From contig OX327694.1 of the NCBI GenBank assembly GCA_946807835.1, positions 10,738,001-10,802,000 of the forward strand: a stretch of 64,000 nucleotides of DNA, given 5' to 3'. A program made the position numbers and the translations under genes. The notes beneath the pieces were generated by a model, which worked only from the letters and a program-made list of their open reading frames with translations, was not told the origin of the DNA and searched no databases. The DNA comes from Ailanthus altissimus (Eukaryota > Streptophyta > Magnoliopsida > Sapindales > Simaroubaceae). Positions within the stretch are counted from its first letter, which is position 1, and every line of letters starts with the position of its first letter. Shown here in pieces: positions 34,437 through 45,301 of the stretch.

Positions 34437-35725
34437 TGATAATAAATATTTTAATATAATATTTTGGTACTCCTATAATTAATATTTGCTCATTTAACCT
34501 CAAATAGTTTTTATTTGTGCACGTTCTTTATGAATTTTAGGTTCAAAGATAATTGGAACATTACGTGAGAAACCGAACACAAATAGGAGCATTAGAGATA
34601 AAAATACAAAGGGAGGCTACTGTTTGCTACAGTGCAATACTGGGGCATTAGGTGGGGTGCTACATGTAGTAGCTACCAAACACCTCAATGCCGCGACATT
34701 AAGTCCTGGGCAGTAAAAGTTGATAGGATACTTAAAATCAGGAAGTCCAAAAAGTAACCCTTAGTCTGCCCTAATTCCGAACTCTTACCTATATATTTAC
34801 CAAAAACTTACATTTTGAGGAGGCAGTTGGAATAAGAAAGAAAACACCTAACTTTCAAATTTGGAGAAATTAAAGAGGAGAAAAGGAAGACATCAAAGGC
34901 ATTTGACAGGGACTTCTTTTTTTCTTTGATCTTTTACTTGTTCTAAGATGTTTATTTTGCCAGTATTGATGGAATTAGCTTCAAGAATGTGTAGTTTAAT
35001 GATGAGCTAAAATTTTATTAATCTAGGATTACATCCTTGAACTCATTATGTGATTGACTATGGCTATCTCTTTTATGGTATTAATTCAACTTTCGATATA
35101 TTCATTATGCTTGTGTTTAATGCAATTTTATTACTTGGCTAGTAGTTAAATTGATCTAGAAATACTTAAATAAATTTGAAAAAGGCATTTTCGTATTAAG
35201 TCTTAAGCATATTGATGCATGATCATAATGTAGCACACATGAGTTTCATATAAGATAAACATATACTCATATGGCATGTATGACTCATAAAACTTGTGCA
35301 TAATGAATTTTGTTCAATTTATTTATCATAAACATATAGATATTTGATTGAATAAAATATATTCACTTGACCATTGAAAGAGGCTTGTGATGTGTTGAGT
35401 GTTTTGGTCAATATATCAAGTTGAGTACAATAAACCTAAAAGAGATTTTGCTGAATTGATTTGCATAATGAGGGATAGTTTGTAATCTTAGAATGTCTCA
35501 TATCGAATTTAAGTTGTGGTAATTTAGTTTATTACTTATCATAATTAAGTTGTTCTTTTACTTGAGTTTTTTAATCTCATACATTAAATCATTTTCTAGA
35601 TAAGAGTAGAAAGACACCATTTCAGTACTTAAACTAGAAAAGACAAATCTTCTCCGTGGGATCGACACTTTTCTCATCATATATTACTTGTTGCAACAAC
35701 GTGCACTTGTGTTATAGAATTCACA
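34437..35725 (+). repeat. Athila/Tat-type 5' LTR
   Basis: It starts TGATAATAAATATT directly after copia RNase H and ends near AATTCACA. The 3' part has the GTGGGATCGACAC block and the sequence after it reads AAGTTTTTGCCGTTGTTGCC, the decayed form of the TTTTTGGCGCCGTTGCCGGGG-type PBS region of Athila/Tat elements. Exact edges carry an uncertainty of a few bases. Confidence 0.7.
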
Positions 35726-36015
35726 TAATAAGTTTTTGCCGTTGTTGCCAAGGAATGAATATTTATTTTTTTTAGCATTTAATACTGATATAAATCTTTT
35801 CTCCTGTTAATTCAAATTTCTGTTTTTGTTTGTAGAAAATTCAGGTGTGTATGAGACGTTCCAAGAGCGTTGATCTTTTGATCCTAAAATTGATAGGACA
35901 CTGAGAAGGTTACGTCGAGACTAAAACCAAGTGACTAACATGGAAGAGCAAACTCAGAATGTTGTTGAAGAGCCAAGAGCCTTAAGATATTATGCAGTTC
36001 CTTTGGTAAATGGTA
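35726..36015 (+). pseudogene. Athila-type leader and gag N-terminus (interrupted)
   Basis: After the PBS region (35730-35750) a frame with DPKIDRTLRRLRRD (about 35877-35923) hits a stop. It resumes with an ATG at 35940 as MEEQTQNVVEEPRALRYYA then VPLVNG, an Athila gag start. The copia LTR at 36016 cuts the codons after VNG. The rest of gag is at 38867 onward, minus an internal stretch. Confidence 0.7.
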
Positions 36016-38576
36016 TGTTGGGATTTGTGCTTACGTGCCATCCCATAATGTATAAATATATAGTAATAGTATTTATACAACTATTATTTCTAATAAAATT
36101 GTTAATATTATTTATTATTAAATGGTAAGATGCTAGTAACGTTTCAGACTTTGTATGATCTAAAGGAGTTCAGATCTGATCTAAAGGAGTTTAGATCAGG
36201 GCTAAGAGTTAGCAACGCTAATAGTTATAAACACTAAGAGTTAGTGGTACTAAGAGTTAGCGAATTCAAAGGAGTTAGAGCTTTGTCTGGAATGGGACAA
36301 TGACCTGAGAATATATTAGTAATGACATAGCTGCAAGGAGTTGCAAATAGTGCTAGAAAATATCATTATACAAGTATGTTCTCAAACATAATGTTCCTGA
36401 TCTAATTTCATCTATGCGGGTCTATCGGTGGAATCATTAATATAGATTAGTGTATACCTATATCTGGATGGCTCAGATGGTTAGTCTTAGCAAACCATGA
36501 GCTTAGTAGGAAGCTCGTATAGAGATGAAAATATTCAGTAAGGACTGGATATTGAACAGACTCACGAAGACATCTAATAGACATCTCATAAAGCTATCAA
36601 TGGAGGGTCTTCTAAGTTGAGTAGTATTTGTGGTCCTTTGACCTGAGCGCCACGGTGGGCTTGTGAGTGATCCACCATGCTTTGGTTCTGCACATGTCAG
36701 AAACCTTTCATGGTCTAACTGCTAGGTGTTGCTGGGTATGGTTCGATACTCATGGAGTCTGGTGTACTTAGATATGGGATCCATCAGCTCATATGAGTGG
36801 GTTGTATATCCTAATGCTCCGAGATATTATTTCAAAAAGACTTGTGGTCGTAAGCATAAACCTCAAAAAATATATTCTGGAGGAATAAATAATATCACAA
36901 AAGTGTTTGTGGATATTGTTTAATGAAATATAAAACTGGAGATAAGTTCATAGTTGAGCAAATAGAGATTTGACGGTGATGATCTATATCTCTGCTCTTC
37001 AATGATATAAATGATGGAAGGATTATACGAATATGCAATAACCTCAACTTGCATGGTCTAACACGCTAATTTGTAATATCTGTAACGTGTGTGTGGGGTA
37101 TCATTTACGGACGTATGGAGGAGCTCCATATGACAAATTAGGTGTGGACCGAGAGAGTCTCACAATATAAAGTGTACTCGTTGCGCACTGGGGTAGCGAA
37201 TTGGATTGAATTAATTCGATCCAATAAATTTCAGCAAAATAGAACGATTGTTTCGGGATATCTCGGAATGTACATTTGTCAAGACTTAATTGTTAAGTAC
37301 ATTACTTAATTAATTAACAAGGGTTGTTAATTAATAGAATATTGACAAATAGCAAAATTTGTTCTATGATTTGATTTTACCTTTTTACCATTTAATCTTG
37401 GTAATAAAAATTAGCAAGGTAAAAAGTAATTATTCAAAATTATTTTGAATAATTAAATTATATATTATTATACTATTATTATAATATATATAGATCATGG
37501 CATTGTATTTTAATACAATGAGGGGCCTAGATGTTGGCCATTTAATTTCTCACTATAATTAAAGTAATTATATTTGTTTGGTAAAGATTAATTTAGGTGG
37601 CCATTATTCTAGTGCTTGGTTTAATTAATCCTAAGTGGGAGACAACAATAAAATTGGTGGAGCACTTCCTTTTATTTAATCAGAGTGTTGAATAAACAAA
37701 AGAGATTTTGGCAAAACAATTGAATTCATTAATTCAATTTTGAGCAGAGATTCGGCAAGGTGAAGAAAAAGAGGTAAGAGAGAATTTTGGGTTTTTTTTC
37801 ATTTTCAAGTTTTGAAAAATGTAGAACTTCTCTTCATCTTCTTCTCTCATGGATGGATTATAATGAACAAAATGATAATAGAGAAAAAGATAATTATTTT
37901 TAAAAAGATTTGTTCAAAATAATTATCATGTAGAAATTGTTTCTAAGAATTATACAAGAGTTGTATGTTAAATATTTCTAATCAATACAAGAGTTGTATA
38001 GAAAATATTTACATCTCTATTTAAGAAACAAAATATGTATTCAAAGAGGTTGAATACAAGTTGCTGAAAATTCTAAAACTAATCTAACATTCTAGCTCCT
38101 TAATTCCACAAAAAGTTATGGACTAAAATTGTTCAACATATACTTCAAGGTGAGCTCTTCACTTGGATTGGTAAAAGACTTGAAGATTTTGTAAAGCTAC
38201 CTTCATTAGGTGAGTATTTTACATTATATTTTTAGTACAATATTGTTCATCATATATATTTTGTATAATAGTAATACTTGTTCATATATGTGATATATGT
38301 TGTTCATCATATATATTTTGTATAATAGTTATACTTGTTCATATATGTGATATATGTTATTCATCATATATATTTTGTATAATAGTTATACTTGTTCATA
38401 TATGTGATATATGTTGTTCATCATGTTTATATATGTATAATTGTTATACTTACGTATATATGTGATATATATGTGTTTAATTGTTAAATTGGGTGTATTT
38501 GTAACATGCTTCCGCTACGCATAGTAATTTTTAAAATTACGTATATACTCGTATGTCACACACTCGATATCCAACA
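36016..38576 (+). repeat. Long Ty1/copia 5' LTR inserted in Athila gag
   Basis: The 2561-bp LTR runs from TGTTGGGATTTGTGC to CTCGATATCCAACA and is the best preserved of this family in the window. A PBS follows, so it is a 5' LTR. It contains tandem 57-bp units at 38244-38414 and a fourth decayed unit. ORFs across it (35931-36128, 36726-36923) are chance frames. Confidence 0.9.
38244..38470 (+). repeat. 57-bp tandem repeat in copia LTR
   Basis: Three near-perfect units start TGTTCATCATATATATTTTG and end GTGATATATGT. A fourth, degenerate unit follows. The equivalent region of the LTR at 22397-24782 has a single unit, so the array expanded in this copy. Confidence 0.85.
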
Positions 38577-38578
38577 AA

Positions 38579-38866
38579 TGGTATCAGAGCATGCTATATT
38601 GAGTATGTGATAATTCTTGTTGTTGAATATGTTAACATGGTGCTGTTGTATATTTAAACAACTTGATGATGTTTAAATTTGAATATGGTGATATTTGATA
38701 TTTAAGTATGATGATGAACATATTGTTGCATTCTTGAACATGTTAGTGTTTAGAATTGAAGCATGATGATGTTTGGAAATAATACCCAAGAGAAAATAGT
38801 AAAAATTGGGGGCAGAAAACAGTGTCCGAAAGATAAGAACACTGTTACAGCGTCCAGCGCCACAAA
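38579..38866 (+). other. Copia primer-binding site and truncated leader
   Basis: TGGTATCAGAGC at 38579-38590 is an exact initiator Met tRNA primer site. The AT-rich leader then runs to about 38866, ending in CAGCGTCCAGCGCCAC, where Athila gag resumes. Copia gag and pol are entirely missing here. Confidence 0.8.
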
Positions 38867-39849
38867 ACAAAAGTTCTTAGTCAAGTTCTTCCACTAGCCA
38901 AAACTGCCAAGATGCATAATGATATTACCTCTTTTCTACAGCATGAGTCAGAATCATTGTATGAATCATGGGAGAGATTTAAGGATATGCTGAGAAAGTG
39001 TCCAGATCATGGAGTTCCCAAATGGTTATTGGTGCAAATATTTTATAATGGATTGGTGGGACATTTAAGAACGATTGTAGATACAGCAGCTAGAGGGACG
39101 TTAATGAGTAAGTAAGTCCACAGATGAGGCATATGACTTGTTGGAAGAAATGGCCTCCAACAGCTACCAATGGCCATCAGAAAGAGTGAATCCAAGAAAA
39201 GTTGCTGGTGTGCATGAAATTGATGCACTTACTTCTTTAACAGCACAAGTTAGTTTGTTGGCTAAGAAGATGGATACACTTGGAGTCAATGCAGTAAAAA
39301 GCCATCTGCCAACTTGTGATTTTTGTGGAGATAATCACCAAAATGGTTTATGCATGGAGACTACACAATATGTGGGGAGTTACAATCGACAGCAGCATAA
39401 TTCCAACTCAAATTTTTACAATCCAGGGTGGAGGAATCATCCAAATTTTTCTTGGAATAATAATAACCAAGGGAAATCCTCAAAATCCATAAATCCACCC
39501 AGATTTCAAATGCAGCAGCAATTTCAACTAGAAAAGAAATCTGGTGTTGAGGAATTGTTAATTTAATACATGAAGTAAACTGACCAACTTTTACAAAGTC
39601 AATCAGCATCTCTTCATACCCTAGAAAACCAAGTTGGACAATTGGTTTCTGCAATGAACAACCGTCCTCAAGGTGCTCTACCGAGTAACACGGAAGTTAA
39701 TCCAAAAGGTGATAGAGAACAATGCAAAACAATAACATTGATAACCAGTAGAGAAATGCAAAACATTACAGGAAGTCCTAAACCACCATTAAATGCAGAA
39801 AATGCAGAAAGTGCAGAAAATTCTGAAAATGGGAACGAAAAACAAGAAG
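38867..39849 (+). pseudogene. Athila-type gag, C-terminal part
   Basis: The frames encode QKFLVKFF then, after a one-base loss, KTAKMHNDITSFLQHESESL, YESWERFKDMLRKCPDHGVP, WLLVQIFYNGL, a short stop, and LLEEMASNSYQW, then a zinc-finger-like CDFCGDNHQNGLC (39316-39354) and an Asn/Gln-rich tail. The order and motifs match Athila/Tat gag. It ends at 39849, where a solo LTR sits in the frame. Confidence 0.82.
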
Positions 39850-39854
39850 ATAGT
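39850..39854 (+). other. Target-site duplication, left (ATAGT)
   Basis: ATAGT flanks the solo LTR here and at 40745-40749. Removing the LTR and one copy restores an open Athila frame (KQEDS followed by VAKEKAIQKEK). Confidence 0.85.
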
Positions 39855-40744
39855 TGATAAGGGCAAATTTATCATATATTTTCTCATGTTTTTATTATTG
39901 ATATTTTATGGTTTTATGAGAATAGATGGCTATTTATATGCTTTATTGTTATTTATAGGGACTTGAACGAAATTTAAAGAAAGAATGCAAAAGGAGCGAA
40001 AACAGGGACTAAAATACAAAGTTTTCAAAGTATGAGTCCATCGCCCCAGCGCCACGAGTATTATAGCCCCAGTACTGAAATAGTGATCGAAATAAGAAAA
40101 ATGACCTGTTTAAGTCACACTTGGCGCCCCAACGCTAGACCTTCATCATGCCAGCGACAGGCCAGCGTATTGATAAACTCGGAAGAGGAATCATAATATT
40201 TAGACCTAGGTAATTTGATGCATGATTGTAAAGTAACATTCAATGTTGCATAGGCAAGTTTCAATTTAGGATAGGAATATACCTAATTGGCATGTATGAT
40301 CAATAAGACCTAATCTTAATGAATCTTAATTTATTACAAGTACCATAGGAATATAGGTATTTGATAAATTAAGGTATACTTGCATGACCTTAGAAGAGAC
40401 TTGTGAATATATTAGTGTCTTGATCAATAACAAAGACTAAGGGAGTTAAATATTAGAAGATTAATCATTAGAAAGTATATTGAGGGATAGTATTAATCCT
40501 AGGTTTCCTCTATATTGCTATCACTTAAATCTCTTTACATTGTGTTTTTGCCTTTATATTTTCTACATTCATTCTTAGATTTTTATTTATCTGAATAATT
40601 ATTAGGAAGATATCATTTTAGTAATTGGTTAAAAAGAAGAAAGTATCCCTGTGGGTTCGACATCCGACTAATTTAGTCCCTTTATTATTTGAATACGATA
40701 GTGTATACTTACACTTAATTTTATGATATAAAAATATCTCATTA
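39855..40744 (+). repeat. Solo LTR of an Athila/Tat-type element within Athila pol
   Basis: The 890-bp sequence begins TGATAAGGGCAAA and ends TCTCATTA, i.e. TG...TA, probably from TG...CA. It contains the GTGGGTTCGACATCC block of Athila/Tat LTRs and a GC-rich patch with CCCAGCGCCACG and TTGGCGCCCCAACGC (40045-40160). The perfect ATAGT duplication and absence of internal sequence indicate LTR-LTR recombination after insertion. Confidence 0.88.
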
Positions 40745-40749
40745 ATAGT

Positions 40750-41927
40750 GTAGCAAAAGAAAAGGCTATACAGAAGGAGAAGATGCAACCCTACAGACTT
40801 CTACCATTTCCTCAATGATTACAGAAGCAAAAGCAAGAGAAGCAATTTACAAAGTTTCTAGAAAGTTTTAAGAAACTGCACATTAACATACCCTTCGTAG
40901 ATGCACTAGAGCAAATGCCTAGTTATGTTAAATTCATAAAGGACATTCTTTCGAGGAAAAAGAAGCTGGACGAGTATGAGACTGTAGCATTAACAGAGGA
41001 ATGCGGTGCAATATTGCAGAAAACATTGCCTCTAAAGCTCGAAGATCCATGGAGTTTTACCATTCCATGCACAATAGGAAACCAGTATTTTGGTAAAACT
41101 TTATATGATCTAGGGGCCAACATAAATTTGATGCCTTTATTTATCTACAACCAGTTAGGATTGGGGGAAGCCAAGCCTACGAATGTCACTTTACAACTTG
41201 CAGATCGTGCACTCACATATCCTAAAGGTGTGATTGAAGATGTGTTAGTTAAGGTAGATAAATTTATATTCCCAGCCGACTTCATTGTGTTAGATATAGA
41301 AGAGGATCTTGAAATTCCAATCATTTTAGGAAGACCTTTCTTAGCTACCAGTAGAATCTTGATTGATGTCCAAAATGGAGAACTTACTATGAGAGTACAA
41401 GATGAAGAGGTGACGTTTTATGTGTTCAAAGCCATGAAATTTCCCAAAGAAGCAGATGAATGTTACTGCATATTGACAGAGAAATTCAAAGGATATTCAA
41501 CAACCACTTGAGCCAAGACTCTCTAGAAAATGCAGTCATCAATGGGAATGAAGTAAAAGATCAGGGAGCACCGAAGTATCTCAATGCTTTGAATTCTACA
41601 CCCCACCAAGAGCACAGGAGTTTCAGATTTGAAGTGCTCGAAAGATCAGAAAATATGGAGGCAAGAACCAAACCCTCAACAGAAAAATCGCCAACACTAA
41701 AACTCAAACCTTTGCCTAACCATTTACGGTATTCATTCCTCGGTCCATCCTCAACACTTCCTGTAATAATATCCACTACATTGAATGAAACACAAGAAGA
41801 GAAGTTGCTTAGAATACTGCGGAAGTACAAGAAGGCATTGGGATGGACAATCGCAGACATCAAAGAAATCAGTCCTTCATTTTTCATGCATAAGATATTG
41901 TTAGAAGATGGACAAGTCTTCGATTGA
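40750..41927 (+). pseudogene. Athila-type protease and linker
   Basis: The frame continues VAKEKAIQKEKMQPY, then EQFTKFLESFKKLHI-like residues, VDALEQMPSYVKFIKDILS, EECGAILQKTLP and FTIPCTIGNQYFGKTL. The protease active-site block is DLGANINLMP (about 41110-41139), followed by LTYPKGVIEDVLVKV and IPIILGRPFLATSRILIDV. A frameshift near 41500 moves to a second frame with LKPLPNHLRYSFLG and KALGWTIADIKEISP, the usual linker before RT. The 198-codon stretch at 40915-41511 is open. Confidence 0.85.
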
Positions 41928-42560
41928 GCACCAAAGAAGGCTAAACCCAGTGATGAAGGAAGTAGTAAAGAAGGAGATTATTAAGTGGCTTAATGCAGGA
42001 ATTATTTACCTAATTTCTGACAGCTCATGGGTAAGTCCAGTTCAATGTGTACCAAAGAAGGGTGGAGTCACTGTCATAGCTAATGCAAACAATGAACTAC
42101 TTCCAACACATACAGTAACTGAATGGAGAGTGTGTATGGATTATAGAAGGTTGAACAAGGCCACAAGAAATTATCATTTTCCATTGCCCTTCATTGATCA
42201 AATGCTGGATAAACTTTCAGGACATAAATTTTATTACTTCTTGGATGGATATTCTGGCTACAATCAGATAGCCATAGCCTCAGAAGATCAAGAAAAGACT
42301 ACCTTTACTTGTCCATACGGTACATTTGCATTTTAAAGAATGCCTTTCGGATTATGCAATTCACTCGCAACGTTCCAACGATGCATGATAGCAATCTTTT
42401 TTGATGTTGTGGAACAGATCTTGGAAGTGTTTATGGATGATTTCTCAATTTTTGGGGATTTGTTTGATGTATGTCTGGAGAACTTAGCATTTATGCTACA
42501 GAGATGTGAAGAAACCAACTTGGTATTGAATTGGGAAAAAGTGCCATTTGATGGTGAATG
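41928..42560 (+). pseudogene. Athila-type reverse transcriptase (first part)
   Basis: The translation has NPVMKEVVKKEIIKWL, WVSPVQCVPKKGG, WRVCMDYRRLN, FPLPFIDQMLDKL, FLDGYSGYNQI, TFTCPYGTFAF then TAA at 42334-42336, RMPFGLCNSLATFQRCM and catalytic FMDD at 42430-42441. The TAA sits just before RMPFGL. A frameshift near 42540 ends the frame. The FMDD variant is normal for Athila elements. Confidence 0.87.
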
Positions 42561-43420
42561 AGGGGATTGTCTTGGGACATAAGATCTCTTCAAGAAGAAT
42601 AGAAGTTGACAGAGCGAAACTTGAAGCCATTGAGAAGTTACCACCACCAACAAATGTTAAGGGAGTGAGAAGTTTCCTTGGTCATGCAGGCTTTTATAGA
42701 AGATTCATAAAAGACTTCTAAAAAATTTCTAAGCCTGTGTAACTTGTTGGAGAAGGATGTAAAATTCATCTTTGATCAAGCATGTAACGAAGCATTTGAG
42801 GTGTTGAAAAGGAAGCTTATTTCAGCCCCAGTCATGCACCAGATTGGGCCATACCCTTTTAACTAATGTGTGACACCAATGATATTGCAGTAGGTGCAGT
42901 ATTGGGACAATGCAAAAACAAGATTTTTCACACCATTTAATATGCAAACAAAACTTTGAATGATGCTCAGAACAATTATACCACTACTGAGAAAGAGTTG
43001 TTGGTTGTTGTGTTTACCTTTGACAAGTTCAGAGCATATCTAAATGATGTTAAGGTGACAGTCTTTATAGATCATTCTGCTATCAAGTATTTGATTAGCA
43101 AGAAAGAGGCAAAACCAAGACTGATCAGATGGGTGCTATTGCTTCAAGAATTTGACTTGGAAATCTGGGATAAGAAAGGTTCAAAAACTCAGGTTGTAAA
43201 CCATTTATCTCACTTTGAGGGTGGACAAAAAATTAATGATGAGACATTGATTAATGATTTCTTTCCTGATGAGCAACTCTTGTTAGTAGAAAACCTCAAT
43301 CTACCATGGTATGCAGACTATGTCAATTACTTGGCCAGCAGAATCCTTCCTTCAGACTTGAGTTACCAGCAGAAGAAGAAGTTCTTGCATAATGTCAAAT
43401 CATACTTCTGCGATGAACCT
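42561..43420 (+). pseudogene. Athila-type RT connection and RNase H
   Basis: The frames show EGIVLGHKISSRRIEVDRAK, KGVRSFLGHAGFYRRFIKDF, a decayed stretch, TNDIAVGAVLGQ, then the open frame 42956-43453 with [31 protein letters not shown] and [16 protein letters not shown]. It stops at SYFCDEP (43417), where copia LTR sequence begins, so integrase and the 3' LTR are missing. Confidence 0.83.
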
Positions 43421-45300
43421 CGGGATGCGTGTGTGTCAGTACTTAAGTGTTAAGCACAATAATTAGTTGATAATTGTTGTTGACTAATTAAATAGTGACA
43501 CGTAGCCCATTATAAGCCTTCGATTAAATTGACTAAAGTATTGGGTATGGTGGAACCCATGTTGGGTTAATTAAAGGCTTAAGGGTAATTTCTCTAAATC
43601 GATTATTTAAGTGTTAAATAATCTAAATATATATTATCGTTTAAGAGTTAAGTGATTAGTTAATTTGACAAGAGTTAATTGTTAGCTCATGGTTAAATTA
43701 ATAAAGTAAAAATTTTATTAAAGACTTAATTGTTAAATAAAATGAAATTTTATTAAACAAATAATTAATTAAATTAAATATTGCTTAAAAGAGAAATTAA
43801 ATGATATTTAAGGACTTAAATGAAATTTTGCTTGTCAAAAGACGAGTTGGCCGCCCATTTCCTTTTTGTCTTGGACACATGTTTGAATTGTTTAATAGAT
43901 TAAATTCTTTTAATAATTTTTTAAACAATAGAAAAGACATTTTTATTTATAAATATATATATCTTCATTTGATGTATCTATAATGGTGAGATTGGTCGGT
44001 CATAAGAGATTGTAGTGATTTTTGTTTTAAATATATATTTTTTCTTTTTGGTTCTTGAATTAAAAATATATATATACATATATATATATATATAAAATAA
44101 CAAATAGTTTACATGGCTGACAATTTTGTGTTTATTATTAAAAATGTTATTTTCAATGGAGCACATGGTGAGACAAATACATTGGAGAAGATTAAAAATA
44201 TTTTTTTTAATTTTTCCTTATCGCCTCTATGTGGTGCTTGACAATAGTGTTTATGGGAGAGAGCAAAAGAGTTTTGTTATTCTTCTCTTTTAATAAATAT
44301 GTTGGAGAAAAGATATTTAAAATATTAATTCTTTTGATGAATTAATAAAATCAAAGGTTGTCGGCCATTCAAGTTTTGGTGAGAAACTTTCATTTGCATT
44401 TTATTTTTTGTTCTTGAATGAATAAAAGGATAGAGAGAACTCACGGGTATTTTTTCGGCAATAGAGGAAAAAGAAAAATGAAAAAGAGGTTTTCAATTTT
44501 TCCTTTGAAGCAAAAGAAGGCTGTTTGGAAAAAAAAAAAGATGAAAAAGAGTTTTTCAATTTTTTCTTTGAAGCAAAAGAAGGCTGTTCAGCAAAAGAAA
44601 GATGAAAAAGAGTTTTTTAGTTTTTTCCTTTGAGGCAAAAGAAGGTTGTTCGGCAGGGAAGAAAAAAATATGACAAAATGTTTTTCATTTTCCTTTGCAG
44701 CCAACAATACGAGCGACCAATTTTAAGGTAAGAAAATTGTTTTTGTTTCAAGGTTTTAAGTGTTAAAAATAACAAAGAGATGATAACAAAATTATATTGT
44801 TATATATTTTCTACTCTAAAATAAATGACCACCATTATTACATTTGATTTATTTGTATTTTGATGAATTTAAATGTTGAACTCATAAAAAACAAAAATGA
44901 ATATAGTTTAAGTGTTAGGCTATGGGGATTAAGAGTTAATCCCATGGTTTAAGTGTTAAACCGATGATGAAAAATTATAGGTTGTTGTTCTAGCGACCCA
45001 AGCCCACCACGTTAGGTCCTAGAACTATCAATGGGTCTACTTCGGGTGGTACTCCAAAAGAAATCCGTTCCAAAGGTTTGACAAGTGATATCTCTCAATT
45101 TTATATTAATATGATTAATATAATTTAATTTTATTCATTAGTGTAATTGAATAAAATTTATCGTGTTCATTTTTTAAGAAATTAGATTTCTAGCTTCCGT
45201 TGCATTTATGATGCGTATATGTATGTATTAGATGTGTATGTATATGAATTTTAAAATGGACACATGTACAACATGCACACTGATGAACACATGAAAATGC
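43421..45300 (+). repeat. 5'-truncated Ty1/copia LTR fragment
   Basis: It aligns with the second half of the copia LTRs: the GTACTTAAGTGTTAAGCAC block matches CAAGACTTAATTGTTAAGTAC at 37280, and later ...CCAAAGGTTTGACAAG matches the LTR at 49240. It begins inside the LTR at the Athila RNase H break and lacks the CGATATCCAACA end. It holds a (TA)n run at 44065-44095 and a repeated GCAAAAGAAGGCTGTT stretch (44510-44650). It may be the 3' LTR of the copia at 32721-34436, but that is inference. Confidence 0.65.
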
Positions 45301-45301
45301 A

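Noticed and set aside
44041..44100. (TA)n run as a regulatory or origin-like element
   Set aside because: A short simple-sequence tract inside a decayed copia LTR; no associated motifs.
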